64,000 nucleotides of DNA from Metridium senile (Eukaryota; Cnidaria; Anthozoa; Actiniaria; Metridiidae). Under the pieces are notes generated by a model, which ran no database searches, had not been told where the DNA came from, and saw only the letters and a program-made list of their open reading frames with translations. A program made the position numbers and the translations under genes. Where the stretch lies: the NCBI GenBank assembly GCA_949775045.1, contig OX459095.1, positions 34,772,768 to 34,836,767 of the forward strand. The letters are read 5' to 3'. Below are positions 20,788-31,945 of the stretch, piece after piece (positions within the stretch are counted from its first letter, which is position 1; each line of letters begins with the position of its first letter).

Positions 20788-21552
20788 AGCTTTAAAGAGT
20801 AGTACCGAAGATCTCCATTAGCCAAGGCAACTCTTTTAGGTACACGTTTTGAAGCCGCTTCAAGTGTACGTACATCTCTATTGTATAATTCAATAAAGTG
20901 GCACTCTTCGTATCTTTTTTTAAAAACACAAAGTTCATCATAGGATGAGAATTTCTGACCTTCGAAGAAAGCAATTTTAGACCCAGTTTGATTTTTTCCA
21001 CTATTGTTGTCATTTCCTATGTCGTCGTCGATTCTGTTTATCAACTTGTGGTTTCTCGACTTCGTTAAGTGTATGCTCGCTACGCGTTACTTTAGTAGCT
21101 TCCTGCTTTTTCTTTTTCATCTGCCTTTTAGACACCCCATCTGCTACGTCGCTAGGCTCCTGTCGCTTCCTACTGTCTGCTTGTCGATTTTCTGCTCCCT
21201 CTATGTCAGTGTCACCTCCCTCGATAAAAGCCTGTTCTTCATTATCGTTACCAGAGTTATAATCGTCTTGTCCTATGTCGTCGTCGATATTAAGTCCCCC
21301 ATTCTGTTTATCAACTTGTGGTTTCTCAACTTCGTTAAGTGTATGCTCGCTACGCGTTACTTTAGTAGCTTCCTGCTTTTTCTTTTTCATTTGCCTTTTA
21401 GACACCCCATCTGCTACGTCGCTAGGCTCCTGTCGCTTCCTACTGTCTGCTTGTCGATTTTCTGCTCCCTCTATGCCAGTGTCACCTCCCTCGATAAAAG
21501 CCTGTCGCTTCCTACTGTCTGATTTTCCTAGTTTTTGATATATTTTTCTCAT
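20788..21552 (-). pseudogene. MULE N-terminal exon: repeat linker and ZSWIM3-N-like domain
   Basis: From 21552 the frame has a charged linker with two copies of a block holding DSRKRQEPSDVADGVSKRQM and TRSEHTLNEVEKPQVDKQN. A 14-nt deletion in the second block changes frame at about 21030, and 21044-20788 continues with FFEGQKFSSYDELCVFKKRY, IELYNRDVRTLEAASKR and DLRYYSLKLSCK, similar to the N-terminal domain of ZSWIM3-like proteins, which often carries DNA-binding potential. It ends at a donor-like TCTT/GTAAAT near 20788, fitting an intron before the catalytic exon. The linker may join to the Ulp1-like region upstream, making one long protein, but I cannot show this. Confidence 0.6.
21031..21504 (+). 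repeat. Tandem duplication, 270-bp spacing, within the MULE linker
   Basis: About 203 bp from ATTCTGTTTATCAACTTGTG at 21031 recurs almost unchanged at 21301. The first copy lacks a 14-nt piece before this point that the second has. Only a few bases differ, so the duplication is recent relative to the rest. Confidence 0.85.
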
Positions 21553-23011
21553 ACCTTTTCTTTTGACTGTTTGCCATTCGTACTGCGTATAACACCTTGT
21601 CTCTTGAACTTGTGGGGGTTATAGGTCGTTTCATTTGTGCTAACATCGTCGACTTCTGCCGCCTCATCGTCGGGTATTATAACGACATCATGGCCCTTGG
21701 AGGTAGTGCGTGTACTACTAGCAATGCGGGATGAAGATGGAGGCGAAACTTTCTCTGGCATAATTCCCAGCATAGACAAAGAGATCGAATCTGTCAACAG
21801 CCACGAGATGACGATGTGCCTCAAAAAATCTGAGTGGCTAGACGGAGACATCAGCCAGCTCAAACCCGATGGAAGGATGCCACATCGGTTTAGGAAGGCA
21901 TCTTTCCATAGTGTAGGAGCGCTACATGCAATTGCTCCCATGACAGCTGCTGCAACGCCACATATATTACTACACGTTTGTAAAGGCATATTTCTCAGGC
22001 ATCTTTTTGAACACTTGTTGTTGGTTTCCTCGCTGTGGACATGCGCCTGAGTTATACCTTTAAAGGACTTGATTCTTATATCAGCTTTCTTATATGCTGC
22101 CTCTACTAAAGGAGATAATAGTCCCTTCGTATCAGCCGGCATGTCCCATGAAGCTGGGTCGCAATAAAACCACTGGTTTACTGTGAGGTCGATGAAGATC
22201 ATCGTCCAGTGGTTGCCGTTTTGCGTCGGATCACTAAAAAACACTTCACCATTTGAATATTTCCCAACATTTGCGAAGAGAATTAGATGTGTCATGGAAG
22301 GGCTGATATGTTTATCGATATAGTCGTTCAAGTTGTCATTGTTCATCAGAAGCACATTGTTTAGCATGAGGGCACCTGTTTGGCTGTTTTGGCGATGGAG
22401 GATGTCAGCAATACCCATCATTATGCTGAAGTGTACCCATCCATTTCCTGAAAGTGTTGCTAAATCCGGGCACCTGTTTGGCTGTTTTGGCGATGGAGGA
22501 TGTCAGCAATACCCATCATTATGCTAAAGTGTACCCATCCATTTCCTGAAAGTGTTGCTAAATCCGATGCGAGAATATATCTGATGTTATCCAGAACACA
22601 GTTTCCATTGGGGCTATGAAAGATCTTATTTTCAAAAGCTTTAGCATGCTCTTTTGAATATGAGCAGCCTGCATTTGGCAGAACGATCTGCTTAGCTAGC
22701 CACTGCTGCTCACTATTGACAGCGCTCTTTATTTCACGGAGATCGTGGATTGAAATCAACTCGCCAAGCGAACGGACCGTGAATGTCCCCAATTCACATG
22801 AGACAGCTTGATACTTTCCCTTTAAGCAAAGATCTTTCATTCGCTCACAGGTTGATCTTGACGGCATATTTACCATTTCAGACACCTCAGTTGAAGCGTA
22901 CGGGAGCTTTTTGAGAAGGCGTTGCTTATTGCTGTTGAGTACTTTGGGATATTCTAGGCTTGCAGCTTCAAACCGAGTTGTATCTTCAAATTTGTTATTC
23001 TCAAGTATGTC
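21549..23011 (-). pseudogene. Ulp1-like (C48) cysteine protease ORF of the MULE
   Basis: Frames 22885-22460 and 22421-21549 form one protein. The second holds GNHWTMIFIDLTVNQWFYCD (catalytic His and Asp of the adenain/Ulp1 fold) and about 90 residues later CSNICGVAAAVMGA with the Cys nucleophile. Ulp1-type proteases cleave SUMO-like tails and are carried by many MULE-type transposons. The N-terminal part reads SEMVNMPSRSTCERMKDLCL and continues upstream to an acceptor (TTTAATTATAG) at 23012, so an earlier exon exists. A 98-bp tandem duplication (22371-22566) breaks the frame. Its end is AAAAG/GTATGAG, another donor-like site. It lies upstream of the transposase N-terminal exon on the same strand. 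Confidence 0.7.
22371..22566 (+). repeat. 98-bp tandem duplication in the protease ORF
   Basis: GGCACCTGTTTGGCTGTTTT begins at 22371 and again at 22469, and the two 98-bp units are identical except for one base. Since 98 is not a multiple of three, it puts the two halves of the Ulp1-like frame out of register. Confidence 0.92.
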
Positions 23012-24469
23012 CTATAATTAAAGAAACTTGATAACAAATGATTGGACAAAAGGATTGGAGGAATGAATGAACGCATGAAAGAAAGAAAGAAGGAATTGAT
23101 AAAGTAACCACCGAGAACTCTAATCAATCAATAATTTCTGGCAGAATTCTGAAATATTCAATTTCCTATTTATCGTTGAGTCTTGGTTTGCGTTGTTGAT
23201 GAAAGAAAATGTATTTTCCTGGGTTTCTTGTAGTGTTTCAAATTGTTTGCTCACGCGCGTCAGTTTTGCGATTTCGTGCGTGCAAAAGGTGCATGCTGAA
23301 TCTCTACTACTATGGGCGATCCATTAGATTTTTTGCTTACAAGTTATCCAGGGATTGTTCTTTACAAACTAGCTATTGTTTTAATTCAAAATATTGAATC
23401 AATTCTTATTGTAATGATGATTTATGTTATAAACACTACCTTTACAAATCACATAACCTACTCAGCGCGTCAAAAATAACTTTCAACTGAATGCTTTATG
23501 CACATCTTGCGCACGGTCTTTCAGTTGTATGTACTCTTATTGACACACTGACACACTGTCGCCATAGAAACTCAAGTGGACCCACGAGCGCAGCGAGGTA
23601 CAAACGGCCGCGGGTTCCAATGTCAACTAGAAGATATTAAGATACGCACTGTCTTATCCTTTTGCTCTAACGTGATATCATAACAAAGAAATATCAATAA
23701 TATATAATAAACAAACATCGCTCAGAATTCTATTGTCATTTAGAACATTTACTTACGGCGCTAAAATATTCAAAATAGGCATACATGTGAATAAATCAGC
23801 GCGTTAGACAGTTCTGATTGGTTGTTCTATTGCCTCTCCTGGGAATGATTTATTTAACTAATAGGCGCCGTCAGAACCAGCTGAATTCAATGCTTTAATT
23901 ACGACCCCTTTGTTCACTTTATCCCGCATTATATTTTATATTTGTCAACAGGATGAATTGGCTCATTACCACGACGTATTTCGACTGTTCTTAGTTAATC
24001 CGTCTTTGTTTAAAAAGACAAAAGCGATATCACAACTTAGGTGATAATCCAAGAAAACAAAAGACCACCTAATTCAATAAAAAAAACTCAGTCACACTAT
24101 CAGCGTTACATCAAGATATTAAACTTTGCCGCAAGTAATGAAAATAATGAGGTTCAATATTCAGGTTAAGAAACGGAAACTGTATTAACATCAAAATGGA
24201 CCAAGAAGGGGTGCAAAACGTTCATCAAAATAAGATCTTACTATAAAATGTAAGAAAAATGGCTGTGAATATTGCTCCAATACAATAAAACACCGAAATT
24301 GAGCCGTTTTCAAGTGTAAAAACGGAAATGAAAAAATTATCGTTTCTAACTTAAAGGTAGCAAATTATACATAATTATCTCTCTTCCAATTCTGGCTATG
24401 TAAGTTTTTTAGATCACTTTTTGAACGTTTTATATTCAACTTTTATCATAGCTAGGTGAGGGCAATATG
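23012..24469. other. AT-rich region, no gene recognised
   Basis: Apart from a possible upstream part of the MULE protein just above 23012, I see only short unrelated frames. A purine stretch (GAATGAATGAACG...GAAAGAAAGAAAG) lies at about 23060-23100. Confidence 0.5.
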
Positions 24470-25200
24470 AGCATTTTATTTATATTAGGTGCTTATAGCG
24501 CATTTTAAAACTCAATGCGCTTACAAAATTATATTATATCAGTGTCAAAATATTCACGGAAGAGAAATGTTTTAAGTTCAGTTTTAAAATTTGTTGCAGT
24601 GTCTTTAGTTTTTACATGTTCAGGTAAGCTGTTCCACAGTTTTGGTGCAAAGTTTGAAAATGCACGGTCGCCATACGATACAGTTCTCGGAGGAGGCGAT
24701 GGCTGTGTCAGAAGACATCGGGCAGAAGAACGCAGTTTACGGGCAGGGCGATGAAGGTTAATAAGTGAGGACAGATAGTCAGGTGCTTGGTAGTTAAGGC
24801 ATTTCCAGACGAGTAACAGGACTTTGTACTTTATTCTCGATTTTATAGGGAGCCAGTGGAGATCTTTCAGAATTTGAGTAGTATGTTCAGAACGTGGTGC
24901 ACCCACAATTAGCTTTGCTGCCGCATTTTGAGCTCTCTGTAGCTTATCAAGTTCCGATTTAGGCATACCACATAGAATGCTATTACAGTAGTCTAAACGT
25001 GAGAGTACAAGCGAAACCACCAACTTGGTAAGAGCTTCAGGAGTAAGATAACGTCTTATTCGGCCTATGCAGCTGATTGAGTAGAACGCCTTTTTTGAGA
25101 TGTCACTAACATGAGATGAAAGAGTTAGGTTGGAGTCCATAATGATACCAAGGTTGCGGACACTGGGTTTTGCAGCAACAGTTACGTCTCCTAGTAGCAT
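24470..25200 (-). pseudogene. CR1-like LINE, 5'-truncated, RT thumb and C-terminus
   Basis: A clean 223-residue frame (25200-24529) encodes NLGIIMDSNLTLSSHVSDIS, LVLSRLDYCNSILCGMP, LQRAQNAAAKLI, LKDLHWLPIKSRIKYKVLLL and SYGDRAFSNFAPKLWNSLPE, ending LFREYF. These are the RT thumb and the C-terminal domain of CR1/L2-type LINEs. After the stop the sequence reads GCGCATTGAGTTTTAAAATG and an AT-rich short repeat, as in CR1 3' tails. The 5' boundary at about 25200 is abrupt, with no endonuclease or palm, so it is a typical dead-on-arrival copy. Confidence 0.85.
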
Positions 25201-25882
25201 GAAGCAGTTTCCTTTGTAAATGCCTCATTAACTCTGGTCAGATTCATTTGTCGGTGTTTTGAACCTCCCGCCAGAACGGTTGAAAAGTCCCGTATGTGTC
25301 CCTGAATTCTGCGCGATGAGTTCCGTTGAAAATTCACTCAGCTCGCACAAATTAGTGGAATCTGTAGCGCGCACACTAGTGATGTTTGAAAATTCAGGGG
25401 AAAAAAGGTTCGGTGCAATGCTTTCATTCCCTCTTCTGCATTGTGTGTCCGTCGAAAGATAATTTTTTTCACAAACCAAATGGATCGCCCCTATTCAAGA
25501 TACAATGAATGAATGAAATTTTCAGTCATCGATTTTTAAGTTGTGCCTATGTTTGCTACAAAACTATTTTCATTTATTATTTATTCGATTCGTATGTCTT
25601 GAGAATATAGCATTTTTTAACAATATCAAGCAACTGCATCGTACCAAACTACAAGGAATAACATGCCAATCAAACCATGCCAACTCAAAAAAGGGATTTT
25701 TTTTTTTAGTTTCCCGCTAAACTTTGAACTTGTTTGTGTAACGAGCGAGAAGAAAAATATTTTTTAACTCAACAAATTTCCGGATTATTTTAACATATTG
25801 AGCCTGGATTTGAAACAGAATGAGCCGCTAGTTCGGATCATTTCTACGTTTCTTCGTTTGTTCATTCATTCAATTATTCAAT

Positions 25883-25966
<84 letters not shown>

Positions 25967-26190
25967 TGAATCAAACTAAGAAGGATGTTTTATTTTCTTG
26001 TACAACTCGATATATATTCCATATAGTTATTTAATTTAATTGAGTTGATTTTCAAAAATAAATATAGGTGAAATTTTTGGAGATAGCATTGACACTAGTT
26101 TCATACCCCAAAATGGTCGATGACCATGCCGATGCAAAGCACAATTAAATCATTTTTCATGTTGTCAAACGTGATACCTGAAATGAATAT
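25201..26190. other. Region without recognised genes; contains a CAAT microsatellite
   Basis: The overlapping frames at 25228-25479 lie on both strands and show no motif. The only clear structure is the tetranucleotide repeat at 25887-25966. Confidence 0.5.
25887..25966 (+). repeat. (CAAT)n microsatellite, 20 units
   Basis: CAAT is repeated without interruption for about 80 bp, preceded by imperfect CATT/TTCAATTA units. Such a tract is likely to vary in length between individuals. Confidence 0.95.
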
Positions 26191-26195
26191 TGTTG

Positions 26196-26323
26196 TGTTA
26201 GGATGGGTGAGTAAAGACACTGGATAGAGATGGATTGTATTCTTTACTTATCCGCCATCTTGAACTACATGAGGTTTCATTACACAGGTAACCCAAAACT
26301 ATAATCTAATGCATAACGCTACA
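26196..26323 (-). repeat. Putative short 3' LTR of the Gypsy element
   Basis: About 100 nt past the end of the pol frame the minus strand reads GATAGGCGAGA, a possible polypurine tract, then TGTAGCGTTATGCATTAGAT and ends CATCCTAACA. The 128-bp segment has TG...CA ends. The 5' copy is not in the window, so the call rests on position and ends only; the outer end could also be at 26191. Confidence 0.45.
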
Positions 26324-26428
26324 TCTCGCCTATCAAAATATAAACAAGAATGAACTAAAAGATTGTTCAATGTTCTAAATCAATAAACTGAAGGAATAAC
26401 GAATCTTTCAACAAGTTCAGTATAGTCT

Positions 26429-28410
26429 TTAAACATGTTCGATAAGTCTGTCTGGTTTCCTAATAGTTCTTCCAGATCTTATCTGTAAGGTTTGCTGTTG
26501 GGGATTTGGCGAAGGGTTAACTTCTTGAGCTTTCTGTGTAGTTGTAGGTATTTCCAGTCTTGTTGGGTCTTTGTTAGTTGTTGTGGTTGCTGTAGGTTGG
26601 TTGGAGTTAGTTTCGCTCTTTGGTAACTTATTCAGCTGCACTCTGTTTCTTCTGAAGGTAGACTTCTGTGTGTCAACTAGGTATGATCTTTCATGCACTT
26701 TTTCTCTAACTGTTGCAGTTTCTTTTCTATCTTTAATCCATACTTGGTCTCCTTGTTGCAGAACAGGTAAGGGTTTGGCTGAGTGACGAGCATCAAAGTT
26801 GAGCTTCATGTTTATCTTTCCTCTCTCTCTTGATCTGGGGTTGAAGCTTGTAGCTGCGTGGACATAACTGGTATCTTTGTTCTCAGCTTTCGTGACATGA
26901 GCAACTGTGCTGGACTGTATCCGTTGTCTAGTGGTGTATTCCTGTAGTTTAACAAAGCAATATATGGATCTTTCGCTTCCTCAATCAGATCTTTAGCCGT
27001 GCGAACCGCTCTTTCGACTTCTCCGTTTCCTGATGAGTGAAGAGGACTACTTGTTATATGGTTGAATCCGTATTCATTAGCAAATAATGAAAATGCTTTA
27101 GAGGAGAATTGTGGACCATTGTCTGATAACATTGTTTCTGGAATTCCATGTCTTGCCATGATTGACTTCAAGTGATTGATCACTTCTTTACTAGTGGTTG
27201 AGTCTTCGAGCTTTGTGAGTTCGATATAACGTGAGTAGTAATCAATTACTACTAAGTACTGTGATTTCTTGATCTCCATTAGATCTGCGGCGAGCTTTTG
27301 CCAAGGACGTTGCGGCATGACTGTGGGTATAAGTGGTTCTGGATGTGTCCTTTTTGCTTGACAACACACTCTGCAATTCTCTATCAACTCTTTGATGTTC
27401 TTGCTAAGACCTGGCCACCATACTGACTGAATGGCAAGTCTTCGACATTTGGTGATTCCCTGATGACCTTCATGTAGTTTCTCTAGGATGTCTTGTCTGA
27501 GTGAAGAGGGAATTACTATTCTTGAATCGTACATGAGTAAGCCATCAACTATGGTTAGACTTGATCTGTAATGCCAGATTTGGTGTGGAATACCTCTGAG
27601 TTGTTCTTTGTCTGGCCAACTTTCTTGCACATAATTGAGAACTTCTTTGCAAACGTCATCTTCGAGCTGATGCTGGCGAATTTGAACCAGTCGTGCGTCT
27701 GTTGCAGGCATTCCAACCATCACTAAGTTGACAAAGTTGAGGATTTCTTGCGATAGATTATCATCTTCGTTGTCTGGACACGTGGTGATTGGAGCTCTGG
27801 ACAATGTGTCTGCCGTGTACAATTCTTTACCTGGAACGTGGTAGATCTTGTACGAGTATCTCATGAGTCTCATTTTCATCCGTTGAATGCGAGGTGGTAA
27901 CTCATCTAGTGACTTTGATGTTCCGAGTAGTGGTACCAGAGGTTTGTGGTCTGTTTCTAATGTGAAGGTTATTCCAATGAGATAATCCTGAAATCTGGAG
28001 CATGACCATTTGGCTGCAAGTGCTTCTTTTTCTATCTGAGCATATCGCCTCTCTGTGGGTGTTAAAGAGCGTGATGCGTAGACAACCGGGCTCCAGCATC
28101 CATCTGACTGCTGCTGTGTAAGCACTGCACCGAGTCCGTATGATGAACTGTCTGCTGTAACTTTGGTTGGCAGGTTTGGATCATATAACGATAGGACAGG
28201 ACTTGAGGTTAGCATTTTCTTGATTTCGTTGAACGCATGCCTTTGAGGTTGGTCCCAGTGCCAGCTGCTAGTTGTAATCAACAATCCACGTAGAGGATCT
28301 GTCACTGTAGCTAGGTTAGGTATGAACTTTCCTAGCTGGTTTACCATGCCGAGAAATCTGCGAAGTTCACTGACATTCTGTGGTGCATCCATGTTGACAA
28401 TGGCTGACAC
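26429..28410 (-). CDS. Gypsy pol: RNase H, integrase and C-terminal tail
   Basis: The 28410-26812 frame starts at the RT connection (NVSELRRFLGMVNQLGKFIP), has RNase H motifs TADSSSYGLGAVL, IEKEALA, TDHKPLVPLL and TADTLSRAP, then a zinc domain HEGHQGITKC...NCRVCCQAK and integrase D-D-E in ADLMEIKKSQYLVVIDYYSR, MLSDNGPQFSS and GNGEVERAVRTAKD. The 26809-26429 frame continues with VLQQGDQVWIKDRKETATV and RNRVQLNKLP, the chromodomain-less C-terminal domain. The order RT-RNase H-integrase is Ty3/Gypsy. It overlaps the upstream RT frame by about 44 nt in another frame; the true break is near 28480. Confidence 0.88.
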
Positions 28411-29437
28411 TTTTGCTGAGTCTGGCTTGATGCCATCCTTGCCAACTGTCTGGCCAAGGAATGAGATTTTCTGACTTTCTGAACTGACACTTGCCTTTGT
28501 TTAGAGTGATCTTTGCTTTTGATAGCTTTTCGAGAACTTGGTTGAGTCTCTCGTCGTGCTCCTTGAGGTCTTTGCCGTAGACTACTGTATCGTCGATGAG
28601 ACTAACAGCACCTGGTTGGTCTTCGAGTATTTGATGAATCTGCCTTTGAAAATGTTCTAGGCCAGAGTTTATCCCAAAGGGAAGTCTATTATAACAGTAT
28701 CTGCCGTATGGCGAGATGAACGTTGTCAATGGTTTGGATTCTTCTGTGAGCCTTATCTGATGAAAGCCACAATTTGCATCCAGTTTTGAGAAGACGGTAG
28801 CTCCAGCCATTTGGGCGAGTACTTGGTCCACAGTGGGCAGCATGTGTCTCTCTCGTTTCACAGCTTCGTTCAATCGGGTGTAATCCACACACAATCTCAC
28901 TTGATCATTTGATTTGGGTACTACTACTATAGGCGCACACCACTCGGTAGGTTCGGTTACGCGTTTGATGACATCTAGAGATTCCAGTCGATCTAACTCC
29001 ATTTTGACTTTAGACATCAGTGGGACGGGGATCCTACGAGGATACTGAACAGCAAATGGTTTAGCATTGGATTGCAACTCAATCTTATATGGAACTGGCA
29101 TTTCACCCAGTCCATTGAATAATTGAGGATAACTTTCGACGTTGTTAACTAGACTAACAATGTTAAGGGCAACACTGGTTTCACGTGCCAGTAATGGCGT
29201 TCCCCCTTTTAAAACGTAGACATCAGCGTGAACTGATCTGTCCCCTTTTGAGATTAAACACTTGATGAATCCGAGTATGGGTAGGGGTTTTTGGTCTGGT
29301 CCCTTGATTACTTTAGTTGAGGGAAGTAAAAGCTTGTGGCTAAATTTATTGTTATATATCTTATCTGAGATGATGTTGACATCTGCGCCTGTGTCGATCT
29401 TAAACCTGATAATGTTATCGTCTATGCCTACATCCAC
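28367..29437 (-). CDS. Gypsy protease and reverse transcriptase
   Basis: The 356-residue frame begins near the protease active site (RFKIDTGADVNIISD), followed by RT: RIPVPLMSKVKMELDRLESL, CAPIVVVPKSNDQVRLCVDY, TVFSKLDANCGFHQIRLTEE (first palm Asp), YNRLPFGINSGLEHFQRQI and SLIDDTVVYGKDLKEHDERL. The residue before the two catalytic aspartates is Ile and the position usually Tyr is Leu, which is not the common YxDD. A frame break near 28480 separates the thumb from the RNase H frame. Confidence 0.87.
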   Translation of the reverse strand: MDVGIDDNIIRFKIDTGADVNIISDKIYNNKFSHKLLLPSTKVIKGPDQKPLPILGFIKCLISKGDRSVHADVYVLKGGTPLLARETSVALNIVSLVNNVESYPQLFNGLGEMPVPYKIELQSNAKPFAVQYPRRIPVPLMSKVKMELDRLESLDVIKRVTEPTEWCAPIVVVPKSNDQVRLCVDYTRLNEAVKRERHMLPTVDQVLAQMAGATVFSKLDANCGFHQIRLTEESKPLTTFISPYGRYCYNRLPFGINSGLEHFQRQIHQILEDQPGAVSLIDDTVVYGKDLKEHDERLNQVLEKLSKAKITLNKGKCQFRKSENLIPWPDSWQGWHQARLSKSVSHCQHGCTTECQ

Positions 29438-29702
29438 TGTCCAGTCTTTTGAGCTGGTCGCTTTAGATGATTTTTGCTGAACAGAACCAAGAAATGCATT
29501 TTCCTGTGGCGACTCATCATCACTGTCCTGTTGTACTCCGTGTACATTCTTTGACTGACAAACTGTTTTAAAATGACCTTTCTTACCACAATTATTACAC
29601 GTGGCATTTCGTGCAGGACAGGACTGTCTTTTGTGTATATCCGCTTTACCACAAAAGAAGCATTTCTTGTTATTAGTTTGCTTTGGCTTACCTTCAGCGG
29701 TA
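29428..29702 (-). pseudogene. Gypsy gag end with zinc knuckles, truncated
   Basis: The minus frame has KKCFFCGKADIHKRQSC and CNNCGKKGHFKTVC, two Cys/His knuckles (the second a standard CCHC) that bind the genomic RNA. It runs toward the protease DTGAD. At about 29703 the similarity stops and unrelated repeats begin, so capsid and 5' LTR are missing. Confidence 0.8.
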
Positions 29703-30602
29703 GACTAACTCTTTGTTTGTTGTTTATGATGTGTCTATAGTTCTAAAGGACTCCATTGAGTTATTTAAAGAATGATGCGATCTCGATTTGTATAAGCGAT
29801 CATTCCCAATTCGCTTAATTATTATTCAAAATCAAGAAATTTCAACTATTAACCAAACAAAAGATCTACAGGTGGTGACGCGCGAGCGCGTATCTATTGT
29901 TCGAAAGGACGCCATAGAGTTATTTAAAGAATGATGCGATCTTTAATCCCCGAGTCAGTTATTTCTTTTGTTTAACGATTATAAACAACTTCATACCCTA
30001 ATATTAAAATTGATAAGATATCAATATAAGTTTTAACGTCGCTTGTACAGTTGATCGCGTAGCTCAAACAATATCTAAAAGGATTAGTTAAACAATGACT
30101 GTAAAAACACATTATCATAATAAATATCACACAGAATAAACTATTTAATGGCCGTCGTTCTCGTGTTATCTCAGTAAGAAATACTTGACGCCACAATTTT
30201 GTTTGTTGACTTTAATATCAAGCATTGCTTTTGTCTATGAACTAAACAACAGATTCGCATTTGGTGACGCGCATGTTTGTAGCTATTATTAAAGGAATTT
30301 TAAAAATGCTATATCTTATCCTCAGATGAAGAATTTCTTTTGTTTAGCGAAATAGGACGCCACATTTAATCCTAGCGTCAAGAATTTCCTTTGTTCTGCA
30401 AAAGGATGCCGCGTCTGTTTCTAGTTTCTTTTGTTAGACGCATGCTTAGGAATTTGAAATATGAGGAATTTCCTTTGTTTCTGGGTTGCACCGGCGCACC
30501 GCCGGTGCCTATTGTTGTAGAATCGGCATTCCATATCTACTTTCCCGCGCTTTTCACGCGTTTTGCTGATGTTGTGCTAACGCCAATAATTCAAGCCGTG
30601 TT
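29703..30602. repeat. Degenerate direct repeats, no gene
   Basis: The stretch GAGTTATTTAAAGAATGATGCG occurs at about 29757 and 29926, and short motifs such as AAGAATTTC(T/C)TTTGTT, GGACGCCA and GGTGACGCGC recur to about 30480. A palindrome GCACCGGC...GCCGGTGC lies at about 30489-30510. I see no coding sequence. Confidence 0.5.
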
Positions 30603-30606
30603 TTAA

Positions 30607-31945
30607 GGAGGCTCGGGTCAGTAATTTTCGCGCTCACCCAGCGACGTTTGAAAGGCCGTAGTTCCCGCGTCAGAGGGTATTTTGATTTTTTAACACTTGT
30701 CTACATATAGAATAAAGTTTTTTAAAAAGTTATTTTTAATAAAATCGATAATATTTTAGCCGACATATGATAACGCCGCCGAATTTCTATGTAGCCTATT
30801 TTTGGGAAAAATCGACCTTAACTTTTAAAACCACATAGCCTACTTTAAAGCTGTTACCTAGGTCAACAATCTGGCAAAGTTTAAAAAAAATTCATCTCAC
30901 CGATTTTGAAAAGTTAAATCAAAATCCTTCCAGCCAGGTATTAACAGGACATTAGTGTACATTGTCTGTGAATTTCAACAAATTTAGTCCACGGGATGTT
31001 TTTTGGGAAAGGATATAAATCGGCAAAAGTTTGTCAGTTTTTGTGCAAAACTTCTAATTTTTACTTCTGAGCACGCTAACGAAAAAATCTGATAGATTTT
31101 TTTTATTTTTTAGCTATCAAAAGTTCACCATATTTTCAAGTGCGCCTCTAAATTTTATAGTGATTGAAATATTTTGAGGCGGTCAAATAAAATTCTGAAC
31201 ATGTGTATATTTGCCCTCGCTTTGTAGCGGCCGGTTTGTTTTTATTTTAAAGTTATTCATGATTTGCATGCTTTTGCTTTTTTATACCCACGTTCAGAAT
31301 TTTATTTGACCGCCTCAAAATATTTCAATCACTATAAAATTTAGAGGCGCACTTGAAAATATGGTGAACTTTTGATAGTTAAAGATTTTTTCGTTAGCGT
31401 GCTCAGAAGTAAAAATTAGAAGTTTTGCACAAAAACTGACAAACTTTTGCTGATTTATATCCTTTCCCAAAAAACATCCCGTGGACTAAATTTGTTGAAA
31501 TTCACAGACAATGTAGAAAAATGTCCTGTTAATACCTGGCTGGAAGGATTTTGATTTATCTTTCCAAAGTCCTTTGTTATCGGTAAATATTATAAAACAA
31601 TGATTTTTTGCACTGAAAAAAATTGTCCCGTTTTTATTCAAAATCGGTGAGATGAATTTTTTTTAAACTTTGCCAGATTGTTGACCTAGGTAACAGCTTT
31701 AAAGTAGGCTATGTGGTTTTAAAAGTTTAGGTCGATTTTTCCCAAAAATAGGCTACATGGAAATTCGGCGGCGTTATCATTTGTCGGCTAAAATATTATC
31801 GATTTTATTAAAAAAAACTTTTTTAAAAACTTTGTTCTATATGTAGACAAGTGTTAAAAAATCTTGTCAAAATACCCTCTGACGCGGGAACTAGGGCCTT
31901 TCAAACGTCGCTGGGTGAGCGCTAAAATTAGTGACCTGAGACTCC
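30607..31945. mobile_element. 1.3-kb foldback element with TTAA flanks, copy 1
   Basis: The ends GGAGGCTCGGGTCAG and CTGACCTGAGACTCC are inverted, directly flanked by TTAA at 30603-30606 and 31946-31949. The whole element is two long arms that are near-mirror copies (for example CGCTCACCCAGCGACGTTTG, TGATAACGCCGCCGAATTTC, CAAAATATTTCAATCACTAT) around a centre near 31200-31300. The left arm lacks about 75 bp present in the right. No ORF. TTAA flanks recall piggyBac-type target choice, but the terminal bases do not prove it. Confidence 0.85.

Noticed and set aside
25228..25479. Overlapping frames on both strands
   Set aside because: No recognisable motif on either strand, and no intron signals that extend them.
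25887..25966. CRISPR-like regular repeat
   Set aside because: It is a tetranucleotide microsatellite without spacers, in a eukaryotic context.
30607..31945. Assembly error producing the mirror arms
   Set aside because: A second copy at 41914 with its own differences and the TTAA flanks show that the foldback is real.
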